64,000 bases of DNA from an uncultured Archangium sp. (GTDB lineage Bacteria; Myxococcota; Myxococcia; Myxococcales; Myxococcaceae), in assembly GCA_903905455.1 (NCBI GenBank), contig CAIVGN010000115.1, positions 1 through 64,000 of the forward strand, written 5' to 3'. Positions 8,924 through 20,063 of the stretch are shown one piece after another; positions within the stretch are counted from its first letter, which is position 1; each line of letters begins with the position of its first letter. The notes beneath the pieces were generated by a model that was given only the letters and a program-made list of their open reading frames with translations, searched no databases and had not been told where the DNA came from. A program made the translations under genes and the position numbers.

Positions 8924-9852
8924 AGGTCCCTCTTGCTCAGGGCGAGCTGGGCGAGGCCCAGGAAGACGAGGCCGAAGCCGAGGTGCACCAGGCCCGAGGT
9001 GAGCCACCGCGACCAGTGCGGGTGCAGCAGGTCGTCGCCGAAGTGCCAGACCGAGGCGTAGCGCAGGTAGGCGAAGACCGACTCGCTCTTGAGCATGGCC
9101 AGGGTGTTGGGCAGCGCCTCTTCGCCGGGGAAGCGGAAGGCCTCCCCGATGAGGGCGATGAACCAGATCACGAAGAGGGCGATGATGTTGAGCACCAGCG
9201 CGACCGCGCCCTGGCGGGTGATGGCGCTGAAGAGGGCGGTGAGCGCGAGGTAGGCGACGGACAGCGTGAAGGACGTGACGATCAGCTTGAAGGTCCACAG
9301 CGCGACGTCGGCGGCGGCGAACTCGGCGTTGAGTACCTTCGAGACCAGCACCATGAGCACGGTGCAGATGACCAGCAGCAGTCCGAAGAGGGTGGCCTGC
9401 GAGAGCAGCTTGCCGAGGATGATCGAGCTGCGCTTGACGCGCACCACGAGGTACCGGACGGACTTGGGGCCCACCTCCCCGGCGAGTTGATCGAAGCCCA
9501 TGAGGGCGATGAACAGCGGCAGGAAGCGCAAGGTGAGCTTGAAGACCACCAGCAGCACCAGCGGCAGTGCCGAGAGCGAGTCGAGCATCGCCTCGTCGTC
9601 GGTGATGAAGGTCGAGAGGAACTGCTTCTTCGCGGCGACCAGTTGTTCCCGGGCCTGTCCGGGGTCACCGCCGGCCATCGCCAGCTGCGAGTCGAACTTC
9701 GCGTTGAGCTGGTGATTGACGCCGCCGACGATGGTCAGCGCCAGGCCGACGAAGAGGAGAAACAGAATGAGGAGCACCAGCACGCGCCCGCTCTTCAGCG
9801 CGCGCCGCGTTTCACCTCGCCAGATGGCCCCGATCTCCTGAATGTCCGCCAT
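8920..9852 (-). CDS. ABC-2-type transporter permease
   Basis: 310 aa from ATG 9852; GTG 9888 is an in-frame alternative. About six membrane helices are visible: an early one (LVLLILFLLFVGLALTIV), then a long extracytoplasmic loop, then clusters such as LPLVLLVVFKLTLRFLPLFIALMG and AVALVLNIIALFVIWFIALIG. The pattern fits ABC-2 permeases with a large first loop. It is the membrane partner of the overlapping ATPase gene. The cargo cannot be predicted. Confidence 0.85.
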
Positions 9853-9969
9853 GCGGGCGCGGACCCTAGTCGCAACCGCCGATGACACGTCACGAATTCA
9901 CTGCGAGCGGCGGGGGAGGGCGGCGGTCGAGCGGGCCTGGCGGTGCACGCGCCTGCGGAGCCGGTACGG

Positions 9970-11103
9970 CTAGAGCATGCGAATCCACTTCTGGCTGAGG
10001 AAGCGGTCGAAGGCCACGAGGGCTTCGAATTCCCGCAAGGGGGCGATGCGCAGGATGTTCTCGATGTCGCGTTTCCCGTCGACGCGCGAGAGCAGGTAGC
10101 GCTCGGGGGCCGAGAGGGTGAGCTTGGCGAGCTGTTCCGGGCCCAGGAGCATGCCGGGCACGCGGCCGGCGTTGACGAAGTCGGCCTTGAGCTGCGGCAG
10201 CCACGCGACCTCGACCTGGCGCATGAGCAGCGTGGCGTCGAGCGTGGGGGTGACCTCGTTGCTGCGCCGGCTCAGCGCCCACGCGTCGCGGAAGTTGCTC
10301 TTCTCGTAGAACGCCCGGCCGTTCTCGAGCAGTTGCTCGGCGGTGGGGCTGTCACCGAGGCCCAGGTCGATGTCGATGGGGATCGGCGGGCCCACCGGCT
10401 CGTGGAGCAGCAGCGCGCCCATGTGGAAGTACGCGTAGAGCCGGTTGTAGATGAAGTAGTCGGTGGCGTGGAGCTTGAGCGCCATCTCGTCGATGGTCTG
10501 CCCGTTCTCGATGCTGCTGAAGATCTTCTCGTCGATGCTGCCGGGCTTCGGCGGTTCGACGAGGTTCTCCCGCAAGAGCGACAACGAGCACGCGCCCGAG
10601 GGGAAGGCCTGGCGAATCAGCTTCCAGGCCTGCACGCGGAAGTCGCTTTCCTTGTGCACCTCGATGAGCGGCACGCCGACCTTGATCGCGTCCTGGTCGG
10701 TGAGCCGCTTGCCGGGCTGGAAACGGAAGGTGCCGTCGACCCAGTTGAAGGCGTCGAGCACCGACTCGCGGAACTTGGTGGAGAGCACGGTCTCGAGGGT
10801 CTCGCGGGAGACGGCGCCGATCATCTCGAGGATGCGGCCCAGGAAGACCTTGGTCTCCTTCTGGGTGGCGTAGGCCTTGGCGAACTGGTCTTCGGTGAGG
10901 TGGCCCAGGTTGATCAGGTACTGGCCGAGGTATTCGCGCGGGAGGTTCGAGGAGGCGTTGTAGATGTGCCCGTTCTCGATCATCACCTCTTTGTGCACGC
11001 CGCGATTTTCGAGCGTGAGCTGGCCGGTGGCTTGTCGGTTCCACAGGTAGACGACGAGGTCCTTGAGAGGCATCGTCGCGAAGTCGCCAGCGAGTCCGCG
11101 CAT
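9970..11103 (-). CDS. DUF4388 domain protein
   Basis: 377 aa. The N-terminal 110 residues (GDFATMPLKDLVVYLWNRQATGQLTLENRG) match the DUF4388/PATAN module found in many myxobacterial and cyanobacterial signalling proteins. The remainder is soluble and helical, with winged-helix-like segments and a possible TPR-like stretch (AEQLLENGRAFYEKSNFRDAWALSRRSNE). There is no enzymatic motif. It is probably a cytoplasmic signalling or protein-interaction factor. The ATG 11103 start leaves only 23 bp to the divergent glutaredoxin-like gene. Confidence 0.8.
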   Translation of the reverse strand: MRGLAGDFATMPLKDLVVYLWNRQATGQLTLENRGVHKEVMIENGHIYNASSNLPREYLGQYLINLGHLTEDQFAKAYATQKETKVFLGRILEMIGAVSRETLETVLSTKFRESVLDAFNWVDGTFRFQPGKRLTDQDAIKVGVPLIEVHKESDFRVQAWKLIRQAFPSGACSLSLLRENLVEPPKPGSIDEKIFSSIENGQTIDEMALKLHATDYFIYNRLYAYFHMGALLLHEPVGPPIPIDIDLGLGDSPTAEQLLENGRAFYEKSNFRDAWALSRRSNEVTPTLDATLLMRQVEVAWLPQLKADFVNAGRVPGMLLGPEQLAKLTLSAPERYLLSRVDGKRDIENILRIAPLREFEALVAFDRFLSQKWIRML

Positions 11104-11126
11104 GTTCCCCCCCAGTGTCCTGCCAA

Positions 11127-11381
11127 ATGGTGATCGACGTCTACGAAAAGCCCGGCTGTCAACTTTGTGACGCGGCGCTGGAGCTGCTGGACGAGGGGCG
11201 GGAGCGGTTCGCGTTCGAGGTCGTGCGACACAACATTCTCGCCGACCGGGGCCTGTTCGAGAAGTACCGGTACCTGGTGCCGGTGGTAGTGATCGGAGGA
11301 ATCGCGCGACTTTCGTTGCGGTTCGACAGCCAGGAGCTCGAGGCCGCACTGCGCGCCTCGCAGGTGCCACAGCGTGAGTGA
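11127..11381 (+). CDS. Glutaredoxin-like (DUF836-type) protein
   Basis: 84 aa. It opens with the thioredoxin-fold strand VIDVYEKPGCQLCDAALELL, with a CxxC pair, and contains VPVVVIGG as the cis-proline strand, so it fits small glutaredoxin-like proteins. It is cytoplasmic. GTG 11115 is an alternative start. The end overlaps the start of the aminotransferase gene by 8 bp, which implies co-translation. The partner substrate is unknown. Confidence 0.8.
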   Translation: MVIDVYEKPGCQLCDAALELLDEGRERFAFEVVRHNILADRGLFEKYRYLVPVVVIGGIARLSLRFDSQELEAALRASQVPQRE

Positions 11382-12639
11382 AGAAGCCCACATTGCAGCG
11401 TTCCGGCAGGTCCCGCGGACAGGTGTCATCTACGTCACGACGGAGGCGACGCGGCTGGGGTTCAGCCCGCGCGACCCCGACTGGTGCAACCTGGGCCAGG
11501 GCCAGCCGGAGACGGGGCCGATCGCGGGTGCGCCGCCGCGCATTCACCACATCGAGATCGACGTCGACGACCAGGAGTACGCGCCGGTGGCCGGCCTGTG
11601 GGAGCTGCGCGAGGCGATCGCCACGCTCTACAACCGGCTCTACCGCAAGGGGAAGAAGTCGCAGTACGGGCCGGAGAACGTCGCGGTGTCCGGTGGTGGC
11701 CGGGCCGCGCTGACGCGGGCCGCCGCCGCCCTGGGCCAGGTGAACCTGGGGCACTTCCTGCCGGACTACACGGCGTATGAAGAGCTGCTCGACATCTTCA
11801 AGGCGTTCACGCCCATCCCCATCTTGCTCGAGGGCGATCGGGGCTACGCGTTCACCCCGGAGGACCTGCGCAAGGAGATCCTCGGGCGTGGCCTGTCGGC
11901 GCTGCTGATGTCGAATCCGTGCAACCCCACCGGCAAGGTGGTGCAGGGGGACGAGCTCGAGAAGTGGGTCTCGATCTGCCGCGAGCTCGAGTGCTCGCTG
12001 CTCGTGGACGAGTTCTATTCGCACTACATCTGGAACTCGCCGCCGGGTCGGCTGCCGGTGGAGAGCGCGGCGCGCTACGTGGAGGACGTCAACCGCGACC
12101 CGATCGTGATCTTCGACGGGCTGACGAAGAACTGGCGGTACCCGGGTTGGCGCACGACCTGGACCATCGGCCCGCGGCAGGTGATCGACGCGGTGGCCTC
12201 GGCGGGCAGCTTCCTGGATGGGGGTGGCGGAAAGCCGATTCAGCGCGCGGCGATCCCGCTCCTCGACGAGGCGCACGTAGTGCAGGAGACGCACGCGATT
12301 CACCAGGTGTTCCGGGCCAAGCGCGACCGGTTGCTGTCGGGCCTGCAGCGGCTGGGGGTGCGGGTCGACCGCGCGCCCGACGGGACGTTCTACGTGTGGG
12401 GCAACGTCTCGCAGCTCCCGGCGCCGCTGAACGACGGCATGGGGTTCTTCCGGGCGGCGCTCGAGAAGAAGGTGATCGTGGTGCCCGGCGAGTTCTTCGA
12501 CGTGAACCCCGGCAAGCGGCGCAGCTCGCGGGCCTCGCGGTTTCGCCAGTACGTGCGCTTCAGCTTCGGGCCGTCGATGGCCACCATGGAGATGGCCCTG
12601 GCCCGGCTCGAGGAGCTCGTCACCGAGCACATGAAGTGA
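11374..12639 (+). CDS. Pyridoxal-phosphate aminotransferase, class I/II
   Basis: 421 aa with the fold-type I layout: glycine-rich VSGGGRAALTRAAAAL, the substrate-loop asparagine in LLMSNPCNPTGKV, the PLP aspartate/tyrosine in LLVDEFYSHYIW, the Schiff-base lysine in FDGLTKNWRYPGWR and a C-terminal arginine in YVRFSFGPS. It should transfer an amino group between an amino acid and a 2-oxo acid; substrate specificity cannot be read. GTG 11374 lies inside the end of the glutaredoxin-like gene. The gene ends one base before the convergent cysQ. Confidence 0.88.
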   Translation: MSEEAHIAAFRQVPRTGVIYVTTEATRLGFSPRDPDWCNLGQGQPETGPIAGAPPRIHHIEIDVDDQEYAPVAGLWELREAIATLYNRLYRKGKKSQYGPENVAVSGGGRAALTRAAAALGQVNLGHFLPDYTAYEELLDIFKAFTPIPILLEGDRGYAFTPEDLRKEILGRGLSALLMSNPCNPTGKVVQGDELEKWVSICRELECSLLVDEFYSHYIWNSPPGRLPVESAARYVEDVNRDPIVIFDGLTKNWRYPGWRTTWTIGPRQVIDAVASAGSFLDGGGGKPIQRAAIPLLDEAHVVQETHAIHQVFRAKRDRLLSGLQRLGVRVDRAPDGTFYVWGNVSQLPAPLNDGMGFFRAALEKKVIVVPGEFFDVNPGKRRSSRASRFRQYVRFSFGPSMATMEMALARLEELVTEHMK

Positions 12640-12640
12640 T

Positions 12641-13465
12641 TCAGGCGGGGAGGATGCCGGTCTCGCGCGCGAGGCGGGAGATGGTCTCGCCCGCGAGCGC
12701 CCAGGTGTCGCGGTGGCAGGCGACGAGGCCTCGGCCGTTGAGGAGCTCGCGGCCGTCGTACCCGTAGGGCTGGCCGGCGAAGTCGACCAGCATGCCGCCG
12801 GCGGCTTCGATCACGGCCTGCGGCGCGCAGGAGTCCCACCGGGAGCTCTGGGGGCTGGGGTGCAGGTAGAGGTCGGCCTCGCCCTGGGCCAACAGCGCGC
12901 ACTTGAGCCCGACGGAGCCCTGCTCGCGCACCTGGGTGATGCCCAGGGCCTGCTTGATGCGCTCGGTCTTCTTCGACTTGTGAGAGCGCGAGACGAGCAG
13001 CCGCAGCTCCGAGGTCTTCGCCACCGGCTTCATCTTCAGTTCGCGGCGCAGCCCGCCTTGCTCGAAGCGGCAGGGCTGCCCGAGGGCGCCGGTCCACAGG
13101 GCCCGGGTGAGGGGGGCGTAGACGACGCCGGCCACCGCCACGCCGTCCAGGGCGAGGCCGATGTGTACCGCGAACATGCCGTTGCGATCGACGAACTCGC
13201 GCGTGCCGTCGAGGGGGTCGACGAACCACACCCGGCGCGTCCTGGGGGCGAGGTGGGTCGACTCCTCGGCGACGACGTCGTCGGCGGGGAACGCGGCGCG
13301 CAGGCCGGCGACGATCAGCTCGTTGGCGCGTTGATCGGCCTCGGTGACGGGCCCCGCGCCGCCGGCCTTCTGCACCACGGCGAAGGACGTCTCGTAGACC
13401 TGGCGGATGACCTCAGCGGCCTCGCGCGCCAGCTGGGATGCGACCACGAGTTCGCCCTGGTACAC
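12641..13465 (-). CDS. cysQ: 3'(2'),5'-bisphosphate nucleotidase / inositol-phosphatase family
   Basis: 274 aa of the inositol monophosphatase fold. Metal-binding motifs are VVAEEST (Glu), VDPLDGTREFVDRN (Asp-Pro-Leu-Asp-Gly-Thr) and WDSCAPQAVIEAAGG (second Asp). The GTREF form is typical of CysQ, which removes the 3'-phosphate from PAP or PAPS after sulfate activation. It may therefore work with the APS kinase at 57775, far away in the same window. The close family member inositol monophosphatase cannot be fully excluded. It lies 12 bp after an unknown gene on the same strand. Confidence 0.82.
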   Translation of the reverse strand: MYQGELVVASQLAREAAEVIRQVYETSFAVVQKAGGAGPVTEADQRANELIVAGLRAAFPADDVVAEESTHLAPRTRRVWFVDPLDGTREFVDRNGMFAVHIGLALDGVAVAGVVYAPLTRALWTGALGQPCRFEQGGLRRELKMKPVAKTSELRLLVSRSHKSKKTERIKQALGITQVREQGSVGLKCALLAQGEADLYLHPSPQSSRWDSCAPQAVIEAAGGMLVDFAGQPYGYDGRELLNGRGLVACHRDTWALAGETISRLARETGILPA

Positions 13466-13477
13466 GCGGGCCCGGAG

Positions 13478-14065
13478 TCAGGCGACGGCGGAGAAGAACT
13501 CGGCGTCTTTCCACACGCTGACCACAGGCCCGTCGACGAGGGCGCGGTAGCCGTGGGGCACGTTGGCGCCGACGCGGGCGGCGGTGGCCTGGGCCGAGGT
13601 GCCGCCGGTCAGCCGCAGGGTCACGCGGCGCGAGTCGCACAGCACGGTCACCAGGCAGTCGTCCCCGACGCCGCCGAGGAACTCGAGCTTGTTGTCGTCG
13701 AGCTGGCGCACGCGCAGCTGGGCGTCGGTGGAGAAGATGCGGAAGCGGGGCGTCTTCGCCGCGGGCACGAGGGCCTCGAGGAAGACGATCTCCACGCCGT
13801 CCTGCTGCAGCGTGTGGCGCATGCTGATCGAGCGGGGCAGGGCGCGGCGGAGCGCGGCGACCGCGTGTTCCGGGGTGCTGCGGCGGGCCAGGGAGATCTC
13901 CACCAGGTCGTCCGGCGTCGAGACGTCGAGCTCGGCCGAGGGGTCGATGCTCACTTCGCCTGAGAGCACGAACCGCGCGCCGCCACGCCACTGCACGTGG
14001 AAAGACGGGTCTTCGGAGTGGACCCGAAAGCGCGTGACGGAGAGGGGCGTGGGCTCGTTGTGCAT
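13478..14065 (-). CDS. Hypothetical protein
   Basis: 195 aa; I do not recognise the family. There is no signal peptide, membrane helix or repeated motif. The composition suggests alternating strands (for example FRIFSTDAQLRVRQLDD and VTLRLTGGTS), so it is probably a soluble beta-rich protein. It is followed after 12 bp by cysQ and preceded by a 74-bp gap after the TPR gene that ends the ccm operon. It could belong to the end of that transcript. Confidence 0.6.
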   Translation of the reverse strand: MHNEPTPLSVTRFRVHSEDPSFHVQWRGGARFVLSGEVSIDPSAELDVSTPDDLVEISLARRSTPEHAVAALRRALPRSISMRHTLQQDGVEIVFLEALVPAAKTPRFRIFSTDAQLRVRQLDDNKLEFLGGVGDDCLVTVLCDSRRVTLRLTGGTSAQATAARVGANVPHGYRALVDGPVVSVWKDAEFFSAVA

Positions 14066-14139
14066 GGCGCGGCCAAGGCAGTACCGCCGATGCGCAGGTG
14101 GGACAAGGGGCCCCCCGGAAGTGCCCGGAATCCAGGCGA

Positions 14140-14550
14140 TTATGGGCGTGGCGCGCGCGTGGCTGGCTTGACGAGGGCCTTGAAGCGGCGCGCGGCCCAG
14201 AAGGCGGCGAAGAAGGGGCTCCGGGCGAACTCGTCATGGAGCTTCGCGTCGAGGCGCAGCGCGGTCTCGATGGCCTCGAACATCGAGGCCCGGTCTCCGC
14301 GGCGGGCGTGGAGCGCGGCCCGGTAGAACCACGGCCAGGCGGCGAGGCCCTTCGACCACTTCACCGCGGCGTCGAGGTGCACCTGGGCGTCGTCGAGCTG
14401 CCCCAGCGAGAGCAACGCCTTGGCCCTCTGGAGGTGGAGCGCGTAGTCCCTGGGGCGCTTGGCGAGGTAGCGGCTGGACGCGGCGAGCGCTTCGTCAAAG
14501 CGCCCGGCTTCGTTCAGGGCGTAGAGGCGGGTGAACCAGGCGACGCTCAC
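14140..14550 (-). CDS. TPR-repeat protein at the end of the ccm operon
   Basis: 136 aa. It has two tetratricopeptide-like helical pairs (AGRFDEALAASSRYLAKRP and LGQLDDAQVHLDAAVKW) and a basic C-terminus, with no signal peptide. Its GTG start overlaps the stop of the ccmI-like gene (GTGA), so it is translated with the cytochrome c maturation genes. A role as an accessory to CcmI is an inference from position only. Confidence 0.7.
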   Translation of the reverse strand: MSVAWFTRLYALNEAGRFDEALAASSRYLAKRPRDYALHLQRAKALLSLGQLDDAQVHLDAAVKWSKGLAAWPWFYRAALHARRGDRASMFEAIETALRLDAKLHDEFARSPFFAAFWAARRFKALVKPATRAPRP

Positions 14551-15500
14551 GGCCCTTTGGGCGCGGCGATCTGCTGCTTCAACTGCACCACGGCCATGCG
14601 CATCATCGGCGGCTGTTCGTCCTGAGGGGCCAGGGTGACGTAGGCCTCGAGGTTCATCAACGCGCGGCGCTGATCGTTGTCTTCCATGGCCATCAGGCCG
14701 GCGAACATGTGGGCGTCGTAGGCCTCGGGGTACCGGGCCGCGAGCTTCTCGAGATCGCCGATGGCGCCCTTGAGATCGCCCTCGAGGGCGCGCACCACGG
14801 CGCGGCCGACGCGGATCTTGGGGTGGAAGGGGTCGACCAGCAGGCCGCGCTCGACGATGGGGCGGGCGTCGTCGAAGGCCTGCTTGCGGATGAGGAACAC
14901 GCCCAGGTCGGCGAGGGCGTCGACGTCCTGGGGGTTGGCCTGGACGCGGGCCGCGAGGGCCTCGAGCTTCGGGTCCTGCTGCGGCTCCTCGGCCTCCTGC
15001 ATCGGGCCGCGGGTGCCGCCGGGGGGCGTCATGCCCGTGGCCGACATGCCCTCGGCACGCTCGGTGGCGGTGTTGCTCAACTGGAAGCCGAGCACCGCGA
15101 AGAAGGCGACCACGCCGCCTCCGATGAGGGCACCCATCAGCCCCTGGTTCTTGGAGGCGAAGGTGGGGGCGGCGGCGGCGACCTTCTCGGCGCGGGCCTG
15201 CTGCTTGACCACCTCGTGGCGCTTGCCGTCACGGGCCCGGAGGATGTCGGCGGCGGCGCCCTCGAGGCGGGCCTTCTCGCGCGCGAACTCGTCGGCGGGC
15301 ACGAGGTGCTTGTTGGCCACGTGCTGGCGCAGTTCGCCCAGCAGCGCCTGGTAGCGCGCCTCGATGTCGTCGAGGGTCTCGGGCTTGGGGGCGTCCGCCT
15401 TCAGCTTCTTGGAGCCGAAGAGATAGAACAGGGCGACGACGAGGCCCGCGGCCAGCATCATCAGGCCCGGGAGCCAATCGGTTTGGTGAGGTTGGTTCAT
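14547..15500 (-). CDS. ccmI: CcmI-like cytochrome c biogenesis protein with TPR domain
   Basis: 317 aa. A first membrane helix (LMMLAAGLVVALFYLFG) is followed by a cytoplasmic coiled region like the CcmI N-terminal part (RYQALLGELRQHVANKHLVPADEF). A second helix (LMGALIGGGVVAFFAVLGFQL, about 115-137) leads to a periplasmic TPR domain (about 175-310). This is the layout of CcmI/CycH, which binds apocytochrome c and hands it to CcmF/CcmH. It overlaps ccmH (ATGA), supporting the assignment. Confidence 0.8.
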   Translation of the reverse strand: MNQPHQTDWLPGLMMLAAGLVVALFYLFGSKKLKADAPKPETLDDIEARYQALLGELRQHVANKHLVPADEFAREKARLEGAAADILRARDGKRHEVVKQQARAEKVAAAAPTFASKNQGLMGALIGGGVVAFFAVLGFQLSNTATERAEGMSATGMTPPGGTRGPMQEAEEPQQDPKLEALAARVQANPQDVDALADLGVFLIRKQAFDDARPIVERGLLVDPFHPKIRVGRAVVRALEGDLKGAIGDLEKLAARYPEAYDAHMFAGLMAMEDNDQRRALMNLEAYVTLAPQDEQPPMMRMAVVQLKQQIAAPKGP

Positions 15501-15955
15501 TTGTCGAGATCTGCCCTGACCTTCGCGAGGTAGTCGTCTTCTGCCGGGGGCGCTTCAGCCGCGGGCGCGGGGGCCGCCGGGTCCTTCTTCTTCGTGGACG
15601 AGAGGATGGAGATCACCCCGATGACCAGCAGCAGCAGCGGGGCGAGCCACAGGCCGAGCGTGACGCCCGACTTCTTGGGTTCCATCAGGGCCCACTCGCC
15701 GTAGCGGTCGACGAAGTAGTCGTAGATCTCCTGGTCCGACTTTCCTTCCATCACCAGCTCGCGCACCTTGTCGAGCTGGGCGCGGGCCATGGAGGCCGGG
15801 GAGTCGGCGATGGACACGCCCTGGCACACGGCGCAGCGCAGCTGCTTGCCCAACAGCTGCACGCGGGCCTCGTGGACCTGGTCGAGGGGGTCCTGGCCCT
15901 GTCGGGGCGGGGCGTAGCCCTGGGTGAGCACCAGCGAGAGGACGAGGGCGATCAC
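15497..15955 (-). CDS. ccmH: Cytochrome c maturation protein CcmH
   Basis: 152 aa. A signal-like helix precedes the invariant thiol motif LRCAVCQ (C41/C44) that reduces apocytochrome c before heme ligation. The following ARAQLDKVRELVMEGKSDQEIYDYFVDRYGEW is highly typical. A C-terminal helix (LGLWLAPLLLLVIGVISIL) anchors the domain in the inner membrane, facing the periplasm. It is coupled to ccmG upstream and ccmI downstream by 4-bp overlaps. Confidence 0.93.
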   Translation of the reverse strand: MIALVLSLVLTQGYAPPRQGQDPLDQVHEARVQLLGKQLRCAVCQGVSIADSPASMARAQLDKVRELVMEGKSDQEIYDYFVDRYGEWALMEPKKSGVTLGLWLAPLLLLVIGVISILSSTKKKDPAAPAPAAEAPPAEDDYLAKVRADLDK

Positions 15956-16466
15956 AGGATCTCCCTGACCTGCTCGGCGAACTCGGTCGGGTCGTTGAAG
16001 GGGAAGATGTGCTTCTTCACGATGATGCCCTGGCGGTTGATGAAGTACGTCTCAGGCACGCCGGAGACGCCGTAGTCGACGGCCACGGTCGACTTGGGAT
16101 CGTAGAGATGGATGTACGGCGTCCCGGTGTCTTGCAGGTACTTGCGGGTGTTGGCCTCGGTGTCTTCGAAGACGATGCCGATGAAGACCACGTCCTTGAA
16201 CTGCCGCGAGGCGAGGTCGAGCACCGGCTGCTCGTACTTGCAGGGCCCGCACCAGGTCGCCCAGAAGTTGATGACCACGGGCTTGCCGGCGAAGTCCTTG
16301 AGGGAGATCTCGCCCTCGCGGTCGAGGCGCTTGATGGTGAACGCCGGGGCCGGCTTGCCCGCCATGAGGAAGGGCACGGCGTGGGGGTCGGTGCCGAAGC
16401 CCTTGGCCATCACGAAGACGACGAAGCCGACGACGGACAACGCGATGATCGCTCCGACGACGCGGT

Positions 16467-16470
<4 letters not shown>
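15952..16470 (-). CDS. ccmG: CcmG/DsbE-type thioredoxin
   Basis: 172 aa. An N-terminal membrane helix (VVGAIIALSVVGFVVFVMA) is followed by a periplasmic thioredoxin domain with WCGPC (C74/C77) in FWATWCGPCKYEQPV. A cis-proline strand SGVPETYFIN near the end is also present. It supplies reductant for the CcmH/apocytochrome step. It is coupled to ccmF and ccmH by 4-bp overlaps. Confidence 0.93.
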
Positions 16471-18476
<2,006 letters not shown>

Positions 18477-18517
18477 GCGGACCTCTTAACCACAAAGAGG
18501 CCCCGCGACGAAGGCTC

Positions 18518-18991
18518 TCAGGTCTTCTGCGGGTCGGCCTGTGACAGGGACTTCATCACGTCATCAGGCATGCCCCCGTCGGTGGGGGCCCGGTACTCGT
18601 TGCTGTGGTTCACCATGAGCCGGTTGGTGCGGAAGACCTGGTCCGACTGGAAGCTGCCTTCCACGACGACGCCGATGCCTTCGCGGAACATCTGGGGCGG
18701 GGTCTGCTCGCTCTTGACGGTGACGCGCACCGCGGTCGGCGCGTGGGTATCAGCTACCTGAAAGGAGAGGGAGGTGTGCTCGGGGTTCCACACCACGCTG
18801 CCGGGGACGACCACGCCACCCAGGCGCACCGTCGCGCCGTAGGCCTTCTCACCCTGGGCGACCATCTCGGAGGGCTTCCAGTAATAGACGAGGTTGTCGC
18901 CGATGTTGCCGAAGGCGATCCATGCCAGCGCGGCGCCGGCGACGAGAATGGCTCCGACGGCGATGAGGCGGTTGCGGGTTTCAGGCTTCAT
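18518..18991 (-). CDS. ccmE: Heme chaperone CcmE
   Basis: 157 aa from ATG 18991. One N-terminal membrane helix (LIAVGAILVAGAALAWIAFG) and a periplasmic OB-fold carry the heme-binding HxxxY motif (H129 to Y133, in NHSNEYRAP). This histidine forms the covalent heme bond. A longer open frame upstream exists, but the start used overlaps ccmD by ATGA like its neighbours and begins the helix properly. Confidence 0.92.
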   Translation of the reverse strand: MKPETRNRLIAVGAILVAGAALAWIAFGNIGDNLVYYWKPSEMVAQGEKAYGATVRLGGVVVPGSVVWNPEHTSLSFQVADTHAPTAVRVTVKSEQTPPQMFREGIGVVVEGSFQSDQVFRTNRLMVNHSNEYRAPTDGGMPDDVMKSLSQADPQKT

Positions 18992-19302
18992 GACTGTGCT
19001 CCAGGAAGGGGGCCCGTCGGCCGGCGGAGGAAGAGGCTTAACCCGTAGAAGAAAGTTCCACCAATCGCGAGGAAGTAGCAGGCGTACACGTAGGCCCAAC
19101 CCCCATCGATGACGCCCATGGAGGGCATGGCCTTTTCGATGCCCTGCGGGTGCAGCGGCGCGGGGGAAGGGGTGGGGGTGACGGCCGGGACTTCAGGGGC
19201 GGCGACGACCGGGGCGACGAACGGCTCGGGCTTCGGAACGGCGATGTCGGCGAGGGCGAAGGACGCGAAGCTCAGCGTCGCGAGGAGCGCAAACCACTTC
19301 AT
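18988..19302 (-). CDS. ccmD: CcmD-like small membrane protein
   Basis: 104 aa, longer than the usual 40-70. It starts with a signal peptide (FALLATLSFASFALADI), then a Pro/Ala/Val-rich segment. It ends with one membrane helix (YVYACYFLAIGGTFFYGLSLFL) followed by basic residues, which is the part that resembles CcmD. CcmD helps release holo-CcmE from CcmABC. The identification rests mainly on position between ccmC and ccmE, with 4-bp overlaps on both sides. Confidence 0.7.
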   Translation of the reverse strand: MKWFALLATLSFASFALADIAVPKPEPFVAPVVAAPEVPAVTPTPSPAPLHPQGIEKAMPSMGVIDGGWAYVYACYFLAIGGTFFYGLSLFLRRPTGPLPGAQS

Positions 19303-20063
19303 GTCGTCACCTGGCCTTTCGGGGCCTCGAGCGGGGGCAGTTCGAGCGCACCGGTCTGGCGCGCCCGGGCGATCTCGTAGCGCTTGACGATGAACACGAA
19401 GAGGAAGGTCAGGAAGCTCACGGCGCCCCAGAAGTAGACGACGCGAATGGGCTTATCCATGGTGCCCGAACCCGACTGGCGCTGGTGGAGGCTGTTCCAC
19501 CACTGCACCGAGAACCAGGTGATGGGCAGCGAGACGTAGCCCAGGATGGCGGCGGCGGCGCTCCAGGCGGCGCGGCGCTCGGGGTCTTCGGTGAACGATC
19601 GGAAGGCGAGGTAGCCGACGTACACCAGCAGCATCACGGTGGTGCTGATGAGGCGCGGGTCCCAGTCCCACCAGACGCCCCAGGTCGGCCGGGCCCAGAT
19701 GCTACCCATGAGCACGCCGGTGGCTCCGAAGAACACGCCGACCTCCGCGGAGGACTCGGCGAGGGCGTCGGTGCGCCAGGACTTCTTGAAGAGGTAGGCC
19801 AGGGCCGCGCCCACGTTCACCGTGAAGGCGAGCATGCACATCCACACGAAGGGGACGTGGACGTAGATGATGCGGCCCACGTCGCTCATGAACGCCTCGG
19901 GCGGCGCCCAGAAGAGCCCGAAGTACACGAGCGCCACGAGCATCAACGAGCCGAGCCCGGTGAGCACCTTCCACACCCAGGTGCGCGTCGAACGCACCGC
20001 GAGGTGCAGGACGATCAAGCCCACGACGACTACGAGCGCTGCCAATGGAGCCCAGGACGGCAT
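19299..20063 (-). CDS. ccmC: Heme export protein CcmC
   Basis: 254 aa with six membrane helices. The WWD-type heme motif reads WGVWWDWDPRLISTTVMLL, and conserved histidine regions (YVHVPFVWM and LPITWFSVQWWNSLHQ) flank it. CcmC loads heme onto CcmE in the periplasm. The start shares one base with the ccmB stop (TGATG). Confidence 0.94.
   Translation of the reverse strand: MPSWAPLAALVVVVGLIVLHLAVRSTRTWVWKVLTGLGSLMLVALVYFGLFWAPPEAFMSDVGRIIYVHVPFVWMCMLAFTVNVGAALAYLFKKSWRTDALAESSAEVGVFFGATGVLMGSIWARPTWGVWWDWDPRLISTTVMLLVYVGYLAFRSFTEDPERRAAWSAAAAILGYVSLPITWFSVQWWNSLHQRQSGSGTMDKPIRVVYFWGAVSFLTFLFVFIVKRYEIARARQTGALELPPLEAPKGQVTT

Noticed and set aside
11104-12630. N-terminal extension of the DUF4388 frame
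   Set aside because: The frame stays open upstream but lies opposite the aminotransferase and is Arg/His-rich; ATG 11103 starts the conserved domain.
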